NCBI GenBank assembly: GCA_964526325.1
Contig: CAZGKM010000001.1
Location: 1-64,000, forward strand
Reading direction: 5' to 3'
From: JACPHD01 sp964526325
GTDB taxonomy: Bacteria > Patescibacteriota > Patescibacteriia > Patescibacteriales > GWC2-42-12
DNA: 64,000 bases
Part shown: positions 31,723 through 39,823 of the stretch, piece after piece
Position numbering within the stretch: the stretch's first letter is position 1
Layout of the letters: every line of letters starts with the position of its first letter
The notes under the pieces: generated by a model
Told to the model about the DNA's origin: nothing
Database searches by the model: none
Seen by the model: the letters and a program-made list of their open reading frames with translations, nothing else
Position numbers and translations under genes: made by a program

Positions 31723-32427
31723 TTACATTATCCTATTAATCTCTATTTCTCCGAACATATTGGTCTGCGCCACCGTTATATCTCTTTGCTTGATTAATTC
31801 CAGCATTGCCAAAAAACTTACGATTATTTCTGTTTTATTCTGCGCGGTGGCTAAAATATGATTAAAGCTTATTTTTATTTTTTCAAGCAACATCTGCTGG
31901 ATAGCTAAAATTTTATCTTCAATATTAACAATTTGTTCCAATCTTTTTTCCTCCAATAATTCAACCGGTTTGATATTTTTAATTATTTGGCTAAAAACTT
32001 CCAATAAATCAGCGGCCGTTAATTTTTTCGGCGGTGAAAAAATGTTGGCACTGGCTAAAAACGCCTGACGGCTGAATTCACGAGCGAAACTAAACCGTTT
32101 TTTTCCGATAATGGCTTCGATTTTTTTCGTAGCTTCTAAAAATTCTTTGTACATTCTTAGCTGATGCTCAAATTCTTGAATTTCCTCTTCGGCTTCGCCT
32201 TTTAAAAACGGTAAAAGCGCTCGGGATTTTATTAGCAGTAATTTTGCGGCCACCACTAAAAAATCAGCCAGCTCTTCCGGCTTTAAATGTTCGGAACTCC
32301 TTATATATTCAATATATTGATCGGCAATCTTCGCCAAACTGATCTCCGTAATATCAAGCTCTTGGCTTTCAATCAGCTGTAAAAGAAGCCTTAACGGCCC
32401 TTCAAATTTGTCTATTTTAAAATTCAT
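31723..32427 (-). CDS. scpA: Segregation and condensation protein ScpA (234 aa)
   Basis: The N-terminal kleisin segment (FEGPLRLLLQLIESQELDIT, SLAKIADQYIEYI) and the C-terminal winged helix (FLAMLELIKQRDITVAQTNM) are both present. ScpA bridges the SMC heads and recruits ScpB. A perfect hairpin (CCCCCTTTGTTAAAGGGGG, about 32439-32457) lies just upstream of its start, between it and the next gene. Confidence 0.95.
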   Translation of the reverse strand: MNFKIDKFEGPLRLLLQLIESQELDITEISLAKIADQYIEYIRSSEHLKPEELADFLVVAAKLLLIKSRALLPFLKGEAEEEIQEFEHQLRMYKEFLEATKKIEAIIGKKRFSFAREFSRQAFLASANIFSPPKKLTAADLLEVFSQIIKNIKPVELLEEKRLEQIVNIEDKILAIQQMLLEKIKISFNHILATAQNKTEIIVSFLAMLELIKQRDITVAQTNMFGEIEINRIM

Positions 32428-32475
32428 ATTACATAAACGCCCCCTTTGTTAAAGGGGGTTAGGGAGATTTTTAAC

Positions 32476-33000
32476 CTACTTTTTCTTCTTAGTTAAAACT
32501 AATTTTTTCTTAACGCCAAAACTGCCTAAAATGGCATTTTCCAATTTAACAAAATCTTTAACCGCCATTTCTACCGAATGATTAAAGCTGCCTGAAGCAA
32601 AAACCGCCTTTTTTACTTTTACCAAATTTTTTTCCATAACCACGGGTAATTTATATAAACCGCCAAAAGCGCTCATTGCCCCGGCTTTAACTTTTAGCAA
32701 CTTTTCCATAACGGCCTCGCCGGGAATTTTAACAATTTTTATTTTTTTACCAGTAGTTTTATTAATTTCACGGGCTAATTTTTTAAAGTCCAAATTATGG
32801 TCAGCGGATAAAACGACCAAATAATAATCTTTATCAGCCGCCACCAGCAAAGTTTTCACCACTTCATTCAACTTTTTACCCATGGTTGCGGCCGTATCAT
32901 AAGCCGTGTACACGGTTTTATGCTCTAAAATATTATACTTAACCTTGGCTTTGGCTAAATATTTAGTTAATTTTTGAGGAAATTTTAATTTTTTCGACAT
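32476..33000 (-). CDS. YbaK/EbsC-type aminoacyl-tRNA deacylase (174 aa)
   Basis: A single YbaK/ProX domain: YNILEHKTVYTAYDTAATMG, VVKTLLVAADKDYYLVVLSA, a glycine-rich loop with AMSAFGGLYKLP, and FASGSFNHSVEMAVKDF. This family hydrolyses misacylated tRNAs such as Cys-tRNA-Pro or Ala-tRNA-Pro; which substrate applies here is not clear. The C-terminus ends in a lysine-rich tail. It is probably the first gene of the scpA-scpB-carboxypeptidase run. Confidence 0.85.
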   Translation of the reverse strand: MSKKLKFPQKLTKYLAKAKVKYNILEHKTVYTAYDTAATMGKKLNEVVKTLLVAADKDYYLVVLSADHNLDFKKLAREINKTTGKKIKIVKIPGEAVMEKLLKVKAGAMSAFGGLYKLPVVMEKNLVKVKKAVFASGSFNHSVEMAVKDFVKLENAILGSFGVKKKLVLTKKKK

Positions 33001-33090
33001 AAATATATAAAGTTAATAATTAACGTTTATCAAAAAATTTATATGCTTATTATAACTCAAAAATTGCTTTTAAGCAAAAAATTATTTTTT

Positions 33091-33115
33091 GTCATTGCGG
33101 GCTCCGACCCGCAAT
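33091..33115. repeat. GTCAT-type palindrome
   Basis: GTCATTGCGGGCT followed by CCGACCCGCAATC forms a hairpin and matches the left end of the element at 6270-6412. It lies in the short gap between the deacylase and the orotate phosphoribosyltransferase terminator. Confidence 0.5.
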
Positions 33116-33130
33116 CCATTTCATTATCAA

Positions 33131-33173
33131 TAAAAAAACCGGCCGATTCGCATTATTGGCGAATGGGCCGGGT
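33131..33173 (-). terminator. Terminator of the pyrF-pyrE operon
   Basis: CCGGCC-GATTCGC (33139-33151) pairs with GCGAAT-GGGCCGG (33159-33172), and on the minus strand it is followed by TTTTTTTATTG. It lies about 36 bp after the pyrE stop. Confidence 0.85.
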
Positions 33174-33208
33174 TGAAAAGATAAATTATTATATATGCCT
33201 AGAAAGAG

Positions 33209-33958
33209 CTATTTTTGAGACGAAGTTATTGTCGCCCAGTTTTCCTCTGTCTCCTTGGGTTTAATCGGTATTGAACCCATATTGCAAAGCGGGCATCCTT
33301 CCTTGCTGTTAGGGTCCCAATCATCAACCGGATAGTATGCAGATGGAATGATCGAAAACGGACCTATGCCATCAACTAAAATAGAATTCATTCTGCCCCT
33401 ATTTAATATAACTAATTCATAAGGCAGAAAAATAATTGTAGGATTCTGTTTCTTGGTATCGGTTACTGCCTCTTTAAATCCTGTGCCTTTCGTGCAGAAG
33501 TCTTCCACAAAAAGGAGAGTACTAAAAGGTGGGATGTTTGTAACCATACTGATCTTCCCATCCACTTTCTCCATTTCAGCTAATCTTACCCCCATGAATT
33601 CGGCTACTTTTTCCCCGAGTTTCGATGCTCCATCAGGTATCCCGGCAACCCATTCCGGCTGAGGGCACTTAAAATATCTATACCGGTAAACTAGCTGAAA
33701 AGCAATAATTTCCAAAATATTAGGATATTGAAGCATAATTCTGGAAACGAAGAAACCATCGCTATGATTTTTGGATTTCAGAATCGCGTGATATCCAGGT
33801 TTTCCCGCTTTAGCTTTTTCAAGATCATATTGCCAATAAGCATCAAGACCTTTGGCTATATGGACAATGCCCTCATCAGGTATAAAAAATCGTACGTCTT
33901 TTGGATCAAGCCCAATAAGTTGTTCTTTGGTCATACTAAATATCTGCGTAGAATCCAT
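33209..33958 (-). CDS. pyrE: Orotate phosphoribosyltransferase-like enzyme (249 aa)
   Basis: The phosphoribosyltransferase fold is marked by EWVAGIPDGASKLGEKVAEF, the substrate-binding loop VDGKISMV and the PRPP motif TLLFVEDFCTKGTGFKEAV. It should make OMP from orotate and PRPP, feeding the adjacent OMP decarboxylase. A C-terminal segment with C-x2-C (EGCPLCNMG) is an addition. I chose the ATG at 33958 because AAGGAGAAAG stands 4-6 nt upstream; the upstream codons of the open frame are out of place. Earlier pyrimidine genes are absent from the window, so orotate may be salvaged. Confidence 0.82.
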   Translation of the reverse strand: MDSTQIFSMTKEQLIGLDPKDVRFFIPDEGIVHIAKGLDAYWQYDLEKAKAGKPGYHAILKSKNHSDGFFVSRIMLQYPNILEIIAFQLVYRYRYFKCPQPEWVAGIPDGASKLGEKVAEFMGVRLAEMEKVDGKISMVTNIPPFSTLLFVEDFCTKGTGFKEAVTDTKKQNPTIIFLPYELVILNRGRMNSILVDGIGPFSIIPSAYYPVDDWDPNSKEGCPLCNMGSIPIKPKETEENWATITSSQK

Positions 33959-33974
33959 AGCTTTCTCCTTCTTT

Positions 33975-34109
33975 TTATCGTTTCCCGGTGTTGGCACGTT
34001 CGGTCCTTAATTCGATCTTGCCAGCCTGGCAATTACCTCTGCCAGCAAGTGGTCTTAAAATTTTCCACCACACTTTTTTTACGATTTTCGGCTTTTTATT
34101 TTTTTCCAC
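33975..34109 (-). CDS. Unrecognised 44-codon small basic protein in the pyr operon
   Basis: The short open frame starts with GTG at 34109, 4 nt after GGGAGGT, and ends with TAA at 33975. Its product begins MEKNKKPKIVKKVWWKILRP and continues LAGRGNCQAGKIELRTERA, rich in Lys/Arg with a Trp-Trp pair. It sits between pyrF (24 nt upstream) and pyrE (16 nt downstream), each with its own strong Shine-Dalgarno, so it looks like a real third gene rather than a spacer. No known family; function unknown. Confidence 0.5.
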   Translation of the reverse strand: MEKNKKPKIVKKVWWKILRPLAGRGNCQAGKIELRTERANTGKR

Positions 34110-34132
34110 TTTTACCTCCCTCTATCATTTAA

Positions 34133-34951
34133 TTATTCCTTCAGCGCCCGCGCTATGTCAGTACGGATTTCCTGAATAACTTGTTGCCGTGTCCTGCCGC
34201 CTTCGGGATTTCTGATTGGCCGTCCGACAACCAAATATTTAACGCCATTAAGCGCGGCTTCGCCGGGAGACAATGTTCGCCCCTGATCATCCGGCGGCGA
34301 ATACGGCATGCGAATTCCCGGTGAGTAAAGATCTATTTGGGGCCATTTAGCATGAATGCTAGGCGATTCTTTCGGTGAAGAGAGAATAATATCAACTCCT
34401 GCGCGAATCGCTACCTCCGTCCAAACCATAACAGTTTCGGTAATAAAAATCTGCTGCTCGTCTTCACTTATCTTGGATAAAATGTCTATTCCATTATTCT
34501 CGCCGATTTTTTTGGCAAGCCACATTGGAGCAATGCCAAGTTCAGCTAAATGATTTATCTTGAGGCTGGTAAGCACTGTAACCGCAATGACTTTGGGCCT
34601 ATCAATCCCCATCTCTTTCGCCATCTTATCCGCGCCTTCCATGGCAGCTTCCATCATCGGACGGCCGCCGGAAGCCATAACATTAAAACATGACACCCCG
34701 TGCCTTGTGAGAGCCTTAGCGGCTTCCATGACGGTATTGGGAATATCATTAAGCTTTACATCGGCAAACGGCAATTTACCAAATTCTTTAGGCATAGCCA
34801 GCGCCGCGGGGGTTCCCACATTATGGATAAGCTCCAACCCTACCTTAGGAAGGTCAATATACCCGCCCACCTCTTGCATTAATTCACGACCTTTTTCAAG
34901 AGTCGGAACATCTAGAGGAAACACTATTTTTACTTCCGCACTTTTAAGCAT
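34133..34951 (-). CDS. pyrF: Orotidine 5'-phosphate decarboxylase (272 aa)
   Basis: The TIM-barrel signature is FADVKLNDIPNTV, the D-x-K-x-x-D catalytic array of the family, followed by GVSCFNVMASGG and KVIAVTVLTSL; near the end SPGIRMPYS.. and YLVVGRPIRN supply the phosphate-binding loops. It converts OMP to UMP. The gene has a good ribosome binding site (AAAGGAG) and heads the pyrF-small ORF-pyrE operon. An insertion at about 140-180 lengthens it compared with the minimal 220-240-residue enzyme. Confidence 0.92.
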   Translation of the reverse strand: MLKSAEVKIVFPLDVPTLEKGRELMQEVGGYIDLPKVGLELIHNVGTPAALAMPKEFGKLPFADVKLNDIPNTVMEAAKALTRHGVSCFNVMASGGRPMMEAAMEGADKMAKEMGIDRPKVIAVTVLTSLKINHLAELGIAPMWLAKKIGENNGIDILSKISEDEQQIFITETVMVWTEVAIRAGVDIILSSPKESPSIHAKWPQIDLYSPGIRMPYSPPDDQGRTLSPGEAALNGVKYLVVGRPIRNPEGGRTRQQVIQEIRTDIARALKE

Positions 34952-35145
34952 AGCCAGATTCTCCTTTCTCTATAAAATTATTTACTCCCAAAAATTCTAA
35001 TTCTTGCCGACAGGCTTTCCGGCGCCATGTAATTTCTGCAAATATCATTAATTCGAACTTATAATTTATTACCGCATGTCATCTTGCCTGGTTCATCTTT
35101 CCCCGGGCAATAAATTTATCTGTTATTGCCAGACTCATTCTATTT

Positions 35146-35334
35146 TTAAGGCAATATAAAAAGTTTATAAGTTGCGTCTCTGAGGCAATAAATATAAACG
35201 TTTTTTAGATAAACTATTGCTTCGAACACCTCCCTGTCTTCATGCAATAATCTTGATAAATCTTCTGCTGTTAACGGAGCGGCGTAACAAACACAGGGGC
35301 AACCGCTGCAGAAAACACGAATCGGATATGCCAT
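35146..35334 (-). CDS. Small cysteine-rich protein A (62 aa)
   Basis: The sequence starts MAYPIRVFCSGCPCVCYAAP, with four cysteines in 8 residues (C-x2-C-x-C-x-C), then an acidic helix (LTAEDLSRLLHEDREVFEAI) and a C-terminal V-Y-I-Y-C strand. A strong ribosome binding site (AAGGAGGTG) is 6 nt upstream. It is a tandem paralog of the next gene upstream; a metal-binding (Fe-S or zinc) role is plausible but no family is recognised. Confidence 0.6.
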   Translation of the reverse strand: MAYPIRVFCSGCPCVCYAAPLTAEDLSRLLHEDREVFEAIVYLKNVYIYCLRDATYKLFILP

Positions 35335-35378
35335 AACGCCACCTCCTTATCCTTTAAAAGTTATCCAGCTATTTTTAT

Positions 35379-35582
35379 TCAATACATTTCTCCCGATAAT
35401 TCAGCGACTGTGTTAACTTCATCTTGTTGGCAAAAAACAGAAACAATCTGCAGCGTTATAAATTTAATAAATTTTTCTTCATCTTCTTTTTTTATTTTTT
35501 TTAATTCAAACATCGTTAAAACTCGGGTCGGACAAGAATCGAAAATACAACCAGGGCAATGTATTTGTAGTAATGTTGCCAT
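35379..35582 (-). CDS. Small cysteine-rich protein B (67 aa)
   Basis: Parallel architecture to its neighbour: MATLLQIHCPGCIFDSCPTR (C-x2-C-x4-C), then an acidic-basic helix (FELKKIKKEDEEKFIKFITL) and I-V-S-V-F-C. The shared spacing of the Cys cluster, helix and final Cys strand indicates a duplication followed by divergence. A strong ribosome binding site (AGGGAGGGG) precedes it. It is the first gene of the pyr-region block, with TATAAT at 35647-35652 on the minus strand as a promoter candidate. Confidence 0.6.
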   Translation of the reverse strand: MATLLQIHCPGCIFDSCPTRVLTMFELKKIKKEDEEKFIKFITLQIVSVFCQQDEVNTVAELSGEMY

Positions 35583-35654
35583 AATAATCCCCTCCCTAAA
35601 AAATTAAAATTTTTAAAGATCAATTAAATATATTAATTAATTTAACATTATACT

Positions 35655-35679
35655 AAAAACCTAAGAATTTCTCCTTAGG
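35655..35679 (-). terminator. Terminator of the DUF5671 gene
   Basis: CCTAAG (35660-35665) pairs with CTTAGG (35674-35679), and on the minus strand it is followed by TTTTTAG. It separates the DUF5671 gene from the small Cys-rich genes. Confidence 0.75.
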
Positions 35680-35722
35680 CTTATTTTAGTTAATTTAACA
35701 GTTTTTTTTATTTTATGTCAAT

Positions 35723-36679
35723 CTATCTTATCGGTACGGATGTTGGCTGGCCCTTTAGATTATCCAATAAAACAACTCTTTGCTTTAAGCATTGGTAGCC
35801 GGCATCATGAAGCCAGCGCACGTCAACATATACCGATTTATCGTTAGCCAAAGTTTTATTTTCTGTTTTAAAAGTAGAGCAAAGTTCGTAAGCGTCATTA
35901 GCTTTAATATTATAATCAAATATTTTATTGGTGGCCGGATCGGTCAAATCGCTTTCTATAACATAATAAGTTGAACCGCCGTTAAGCAAAACATTTAAAT
36001 TTTCCGGCAATTTTTTATTTTCGCCGTAATAAGCGTTAATGGCATTATCAATCTGGCTGAATTTATTTATAATCGCCTGATCAAATTTTTGCTCTCTAAC
36101 TTTAAGCGGAGAATCGATAAAGAAAAAAGCGGCTACCAGCACAATTGCCGTGATAGCAATTGAACCGTAAAAATAAGCTTTTACTATATTATTATTTTTA
36201 CTTACGTCTTCGCGCTTTATGTCATAAAGATAATAACTGAAAATCAGCGCGGAAATTAAAATTGAAGTCAGGGATTTCAAAATAAATTTTGTCGTAAATT
36301 CGCCGTTTAAAAAACTGCCGATTGTGGCGATTAGCCAGCCGATCATAACTACGGCACTAACCAATAAAATGAAATAAGTCAGCCATTTTCTGACGCCGGA
36401 TTCTTTATCAAGCATGGCCGACAGAAGATTTTTATTTATTAGCCACATCATGACAAAATAAATCGGCGCGGCGATTATTATCGCCGAGATGGCAAATCTT
36501 AAAGCGTCTTGCATAAAACCGCCCGGAGCCAGACTTAAATCATCTACTATGGTTTTGTTGATAATCTGAAAAATTATCATGCCCGTGGCTATGGAAGTAA
36601 AAATTAAAGCCACTAAAGACAACATGTAAAAAAAGGCGAATTTAGCATTTTGTTTTTCCACCCCGTTAGAAGTTTGCAT
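35723..36679 (-). CDS. DUF5671-type multi-pass membrane protein (318 aa)
   Basis: Six hydrophobic segments occupy about 14-38, 54-84, 96-120, 132-150 and 165-190, opening with FFYMLSLVALIFTSIATGMI, the DUF5671 signature. Residues 195-318 form a soluble outer domain with a pilin-like pattern (NAINAYYGENKKLPENLNVL, then TYYVIESDLTDPATNKIFDY and a Cys near each end). No transport or enzyme motif is known. It has its own terminator and no close neighbours. Confidence 0.72.
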   Translation of the reverse strand: MQTSNGVEKQNAKFAFFYMLSLVALIFTSIATGMIIFQIINKTIVDDLSLAPGGFMQDALRFAISAIIIAAPIYFVMMWLINKNLLSAMLDKESGVRKWLTYFILLVSAVVMIGWLIATIGSFLNGEFTTKFILKSLTSILISALIFSYYLYDIKREDVSKNNNIVKAYFYGSIAITAIVLVAAFFFIDSPLKVREQKFDQAIINKFSQIDNAINAYYGENKKLPENLNVLLNGGSTYYVIESDLTDPATNKIFDYNIKANDAYELCSTFKTENKTLANDKSVYVDVRWLHDAGYQCLKQRVVLLDNLKGQPTSVPIR

Positions 36680-36825
36680 AATATTTTAGTTTAATTATTA
36701 GTTTATTATTTACCCGTTAAAATCAAAACTTCCAACGAGTCCATAAAATTTTTAATAAATTGCACCGACTAAATACCTTAAATTTATTCCAAATATTATT
36801 GTCAAAATCGGCGCAAAATATATTT

Positions 36826-37134
36826 TTATTTAATTGGCAATTTTCTTTGCTTGTTTTTTATTATTTTAATAATTGTTTTTTTGCCAATATTAGTTAATTT
36901 TACTTTATGAATATACCATTTTTTAGCCGTCTTTTTGCCTATAGCGGAAAGTAAATCATTGGCTACCAAAGAATTCAAACTACTATGAATTATGTCCTGA
37001 ATTAACTTTTTGCTTTTAGCGCTTTTTTTACCCGCCTTAGCGGATACATAAAAGTCATAAAATTCAGCCGGCAACGAAGCCTTAAAATTAAAGCACTTCT
37101 CTAAAATATGTTTTTGCAACTTGGACAGTCGCAT
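36826..37134 (-). CDS. Small basic protein, possibly winged-helix (102 aa)
   Basis: A helical, Lys-rich protein: MRLSKLQKHILEKCFNFKAS, LIQDIIHSSLNSLVANDLLS, then WYIHKVKLTNIGKKTIIKII. The order (helix, helix, loop, beta wing K-V-K-L-T) suggests a winged-helix DNA-binding protein, but no signature is clear. It lies 5 nt downstream of aspS, so it is probably co-transcribed. Confidence 0.45.
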   Translation of the reverse strand: MRLSKLQKHILEKCFNFKASLPAEFYDFYVSAKAGKKSAKSKKLIQDIIHSSLNSLVANDLLSAIGKKTAKKWYIHKVKLTNIGKKTIIKIIKNKQRKLPIK

Positions 37135-37139
37135 AAATC

Positions 37140-38930
37140 TTATTCTATATCAACTTTTATATTTAGTTCTTTTAATTGCTTTTTCCCGACTTCGCTAGGC
37201 GAATCCATCATAACATCGCGCCCTTTGCCATCTTTGGGGAATGCGTAAATATCGCGGATTGAATCCAAATCCAAAAGAATCATTAAGATGCGATCAATGC
37301 CCGGAGCATTACCGCCATGCGGCGGAGCGCCATATTCAAAAGCCCTGATCATGGCGCCGAATTTATTATCAACTTCTTCGCGCGAATAACCGGCAATGTC
37401 AAAAGCTTTATACATAATTTCCGGCTTATGATTCCTGATGGCTCCGGAAGAAGCTTCAAAACCGTTTAAGACTAAATCAAACTGCTGAGCCAAAATTTCC
37501 AGCGGATTTTTGTTTTGGAGCGCTTCCAAACCTCCTTGGGGCATGGAAAAAGGATTGTGGCCGAAATCAATACGGCCATTTTCTATTTCAGAATAATCAT
37601 ACATGGGAAAATCAACAACCCAGCACCAAGCGGCTTTAGCATTATCTTTTAATCCAAGTTTTAAAGCGCATTCATTTCTGACAGCGCCCAAGCTTAAGCA
37701 GACAGTTTTCCAGCTGTCGGCGCCAAAAAATATTATATCCCCCGCCTTAGCGTCAAGATATTTTACGATGCGCTTGGCTAATTCATCGCCTAAAAATTTT
37801 ACGATTGGCGACTGCAATTCACCCTTATCCTTAATCACGATATAGGCCAACCCTTTAGCTTCCTTGGCCTTGGCGATTTCAGTCAATTCATCGATTTCTT
37901 TACGGCTGAATTTTGCCGCGCCCTGTATTTTTAAAGCATGGACTACGCCGCCGCCTTTAACCGCTTGGGAAAATACGGAAAAACCGCAATCTTTTACCAA
38001 TTCAGTAATAGGCTTTATTTCCAACTCAAATCTTAAATCAGGCTTGTCTGTGCCATATTTTTCCATAGCCTGTTTCCATGGTATTTGTTTAAATCTGCCG
38101 TCCTTTTCCAACCCAACTATTTTTTTAGAACTAAATTTTTCCGTCAGTTCTTTCATTAACGGCTCCATTATTTTCAAAACATCGTCTTGTTCGACAAAGC
38201 TCATCTCCATATCCAATTGGTAAAATTCTCCATAATGACGGTCCATCCTCGGATCTTCATCCCGAAAACAAGGCGCGATTTGAAAATATTTATCCAATCC
38301 GCCTACCATTAAAAGCTGTTTAAACTGCTGCGGGGCCTGGGGCAAAGCGTAAAATTTACCGGGATAAAAACGAGATGGCACCAAAAAATCGCGCGCGCCT
38401 TCCGGCGACGAATTGGCTAAAATCGGCGTTTGAATTTCAATAAAATTATTGGCCTGAAAATATTTTCTTATATGCCGGAAAAAATCATCTTTAATTTTTA
38501 ACATAGCTTGCAATTTCGATCTTCTCAAATCAACGAAACGGTATTTTAAGCGCAAAGCTTCATTGGCGTCATCCGCTTTTTCTTCGCTTAATTCAAAAGG
38601 CGGAGTTTTCGATCTTGATAAAATTTCTATTGCCTCGCATTCAATTTCAATTTCTCCGGTTGGCAATTTTTTATTTATCATGTCGGCCGGGCGAAGCGCT
38701 ACTTTGCCTTTTATTTTAATTACCCATTCATGGCGCAATTTATCAGCCTCCAGCAATGCCGGTTCGCTGATTTTCGGATCAAAAGTTAGCTGCGTTAACC
38801 CGTAGCGGTCGCGAAGATCTATAAAAATCAAGCCGCCATGATCACGCCGGCTATGCACCCAGCCGGCGAGTTCAACGGTCTGGCCGGCATTTTTTTTAGT
38901 TAATTCACTGCAAATATGAGTTCTAAGCAT
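37140..38930 (-). CDS. aspS: Aspartyl-tRNA synthetase, bacterial type (596 aa)
   Basis: An N-terminal OB-fold (GWVHSRRDHGGLIFIDLRDR) is followed by the class II catalytic core with motif 2 FRDEDPRMDRHYGEFYQLDM and motif 3 GGNAPGIDRILMILLDLDSI, and the bacterial GAD insertion between them (about 290-400). Length and order match the bacterial enzyme that charges tRNA-Asp, and tRNA-Asn in species with the amidotransferase route. Motif 2 has PRMDRHYGEF instead of the common LRADRQPEF, a difference seen in this lineage. It precedes the small basic gene. Confidence 0.96.
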   Translation of the reverse strand: MLRTHICSELTKKNAGQTVELAGWVHSRRDHGGLIFIDLRDRYGLTQLTFDPKISEPALLEADKLRHEWVIKIKGKVALRPADMINKKLPTGEIEIECEAIEILSRSKTPPFELSEEKADDANEALRLKYRFVDLRRSKLQAMLKIKDDFFRHIRKYFQANNFIEIQTPILANSSPEGARDFLVPSRFYPGKFYALPQAPQQFKQLLMVGGLDKYFQIAPCFRDEDPRMDRHYGEFYQLDMEMSFVEQDDVLKIMEPLMKELTEKFSSKKIVGLEKDGRFKQIPWKQAMEKYGTDKPDLRFELEIKPITELVKDCGFSVFSQAVKGGGVVHALKIQGAAKFSRKEIDELTEIAKAKEAKGLAYIVIKDKGELQSPIVKFLGDELAKRIVKYLDAKAGDIIFFGADSWKTVCLSLGAVRNECALKLGLKDNAKAAWCWVVDFPMYDYSEIENGRIDFGHNPFSMPQGGLEALQNKNPLEILAQQFDLVLNGFEASSGAIRNHKPEIMYKAFDIAGYSREEVDNKFGAMIRAFEYGAPPHGGNAPGIDRILMILLDLDSIRDIYAFPKDGKGRDVMMDSPSEVGKKQLKELNIKVDIE

Positions 38931-39029
38931 AAAAATTTATCTAATATTAAACAAAAAAATAAAAATTAATTAGTTTACAACCACTCTTATATTCTTCAAT
39001 ATTAGCTTATTTTTTTAATTTAAGCAAGA

Positions 39030-39066
39030 AAAAAAGAGCTAAATATCCCTGGCGGACTTAAAGCTC
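39030..39066 (-). terminator. Terminator of the recO transcript
   Basis: GAGCT (39036-39040) pairs with AGCTC (39062-39066), and on the minus strand it is followed by TTTTTTTC. It lies just after the recO stop and so ends the leftward ruvX-recO run. Confidence 0.6.
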
Positions 39067-39076
39067 CCTTGTATTA

Positions 39077-39796
39077 TTAAAAACTATATCTGAAAAATGA
39101 GCCAATGATATTTGTAACTTCTTTTTTTATATTGCTATTTATTCTGACTTTACTTAACTCTTTAAAATTGCTCTTATCCGCCAGTCTTAATATCTTAATG
39201 GAATTTTCCGAAATTACCAGCTGATGCGCGTTATCGGTTTTAGACAGGCATTTTACGCAGACCAAGCCGCCACGCGCTAAATCAAATTTATTGCCGGACG
39301 GCGAAATTTTTTTACGGCAATTAACACAATTATACAGCTCCGGACCGTGCCCTAATTTATTCAATAATTTTAAAATAAACAGTTTTACAAATAAATCATA
39401 ATCCGGCTTAATGCTTGAACAATTTAAAAAATCAAAATAATTTTTTAATAAAGAAAAAATGTTTTGGTCGCTTTCGCCTATTTTTACAATTAAATTAAAA
39501 ATTTTTATGGCTTCGCCCGCTGCATTTATTTTATCAAAATTATTTTTTATATTCGCGAAGCAATCCTTGCTGGCGGCGGCGCCGATGTAATTATAACGCC
39601 TGCCGCGGACAACCATAATCTCAACTAAACTGATCGGCTCTAAATGGCCGGCCAATTTTGATTTTATTTTTTTTGTGCCGCGGGCGACAAGTTCAAGCTT
39701 GCCTAAATTTTCGGAATAAACCGTAATTTTACCGCCATCTTCGGAAAATGATTTACGGTTTAAAATCAGAGCCTTAATATTAAAAGTTTCTTCCAT
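39077..39796 (-). CDS. recO: DNA repair protein RecO (239 aa)
   Basis: The N-terminal OB-fold (LILNRKSFSEDGGKITVYSE, then LGKLELVARGTKKIKSKLAG) is followed by a helical domain and a four-Cys zinc motif (CVNCRKKI...CVKCLSK). RecO loads RecA onto SSB-coated single-stranded DNA with RecR. It is downstream of ruvX in the same orientation. Confidence 0.92.
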   Translation of the reverse strand: MEETFNIKALILNRKSFSEDGGKITVYSENLGKLELVARGTKKIKSKLAGHLEPISLVEIMVVRGRRYNYIGAAASKDCFANIKNNFDKINAAGEAIKIFNLIVKIGESDQNIFSLLKNYFDFLNCSSIKPDYDLFVKLFILKLLNKLGHGPELYNCVNCRKKISPSGNKFDLARGGLVCVKCLSKTDNAHQLVISENSIKILRLADKSNFKELSKVRINSNIKKEVTNIIGSFFRYSF

Positions 39797-39823
39797 GTTG
39801 ATTAAAAATTATCTAAAATTGGG

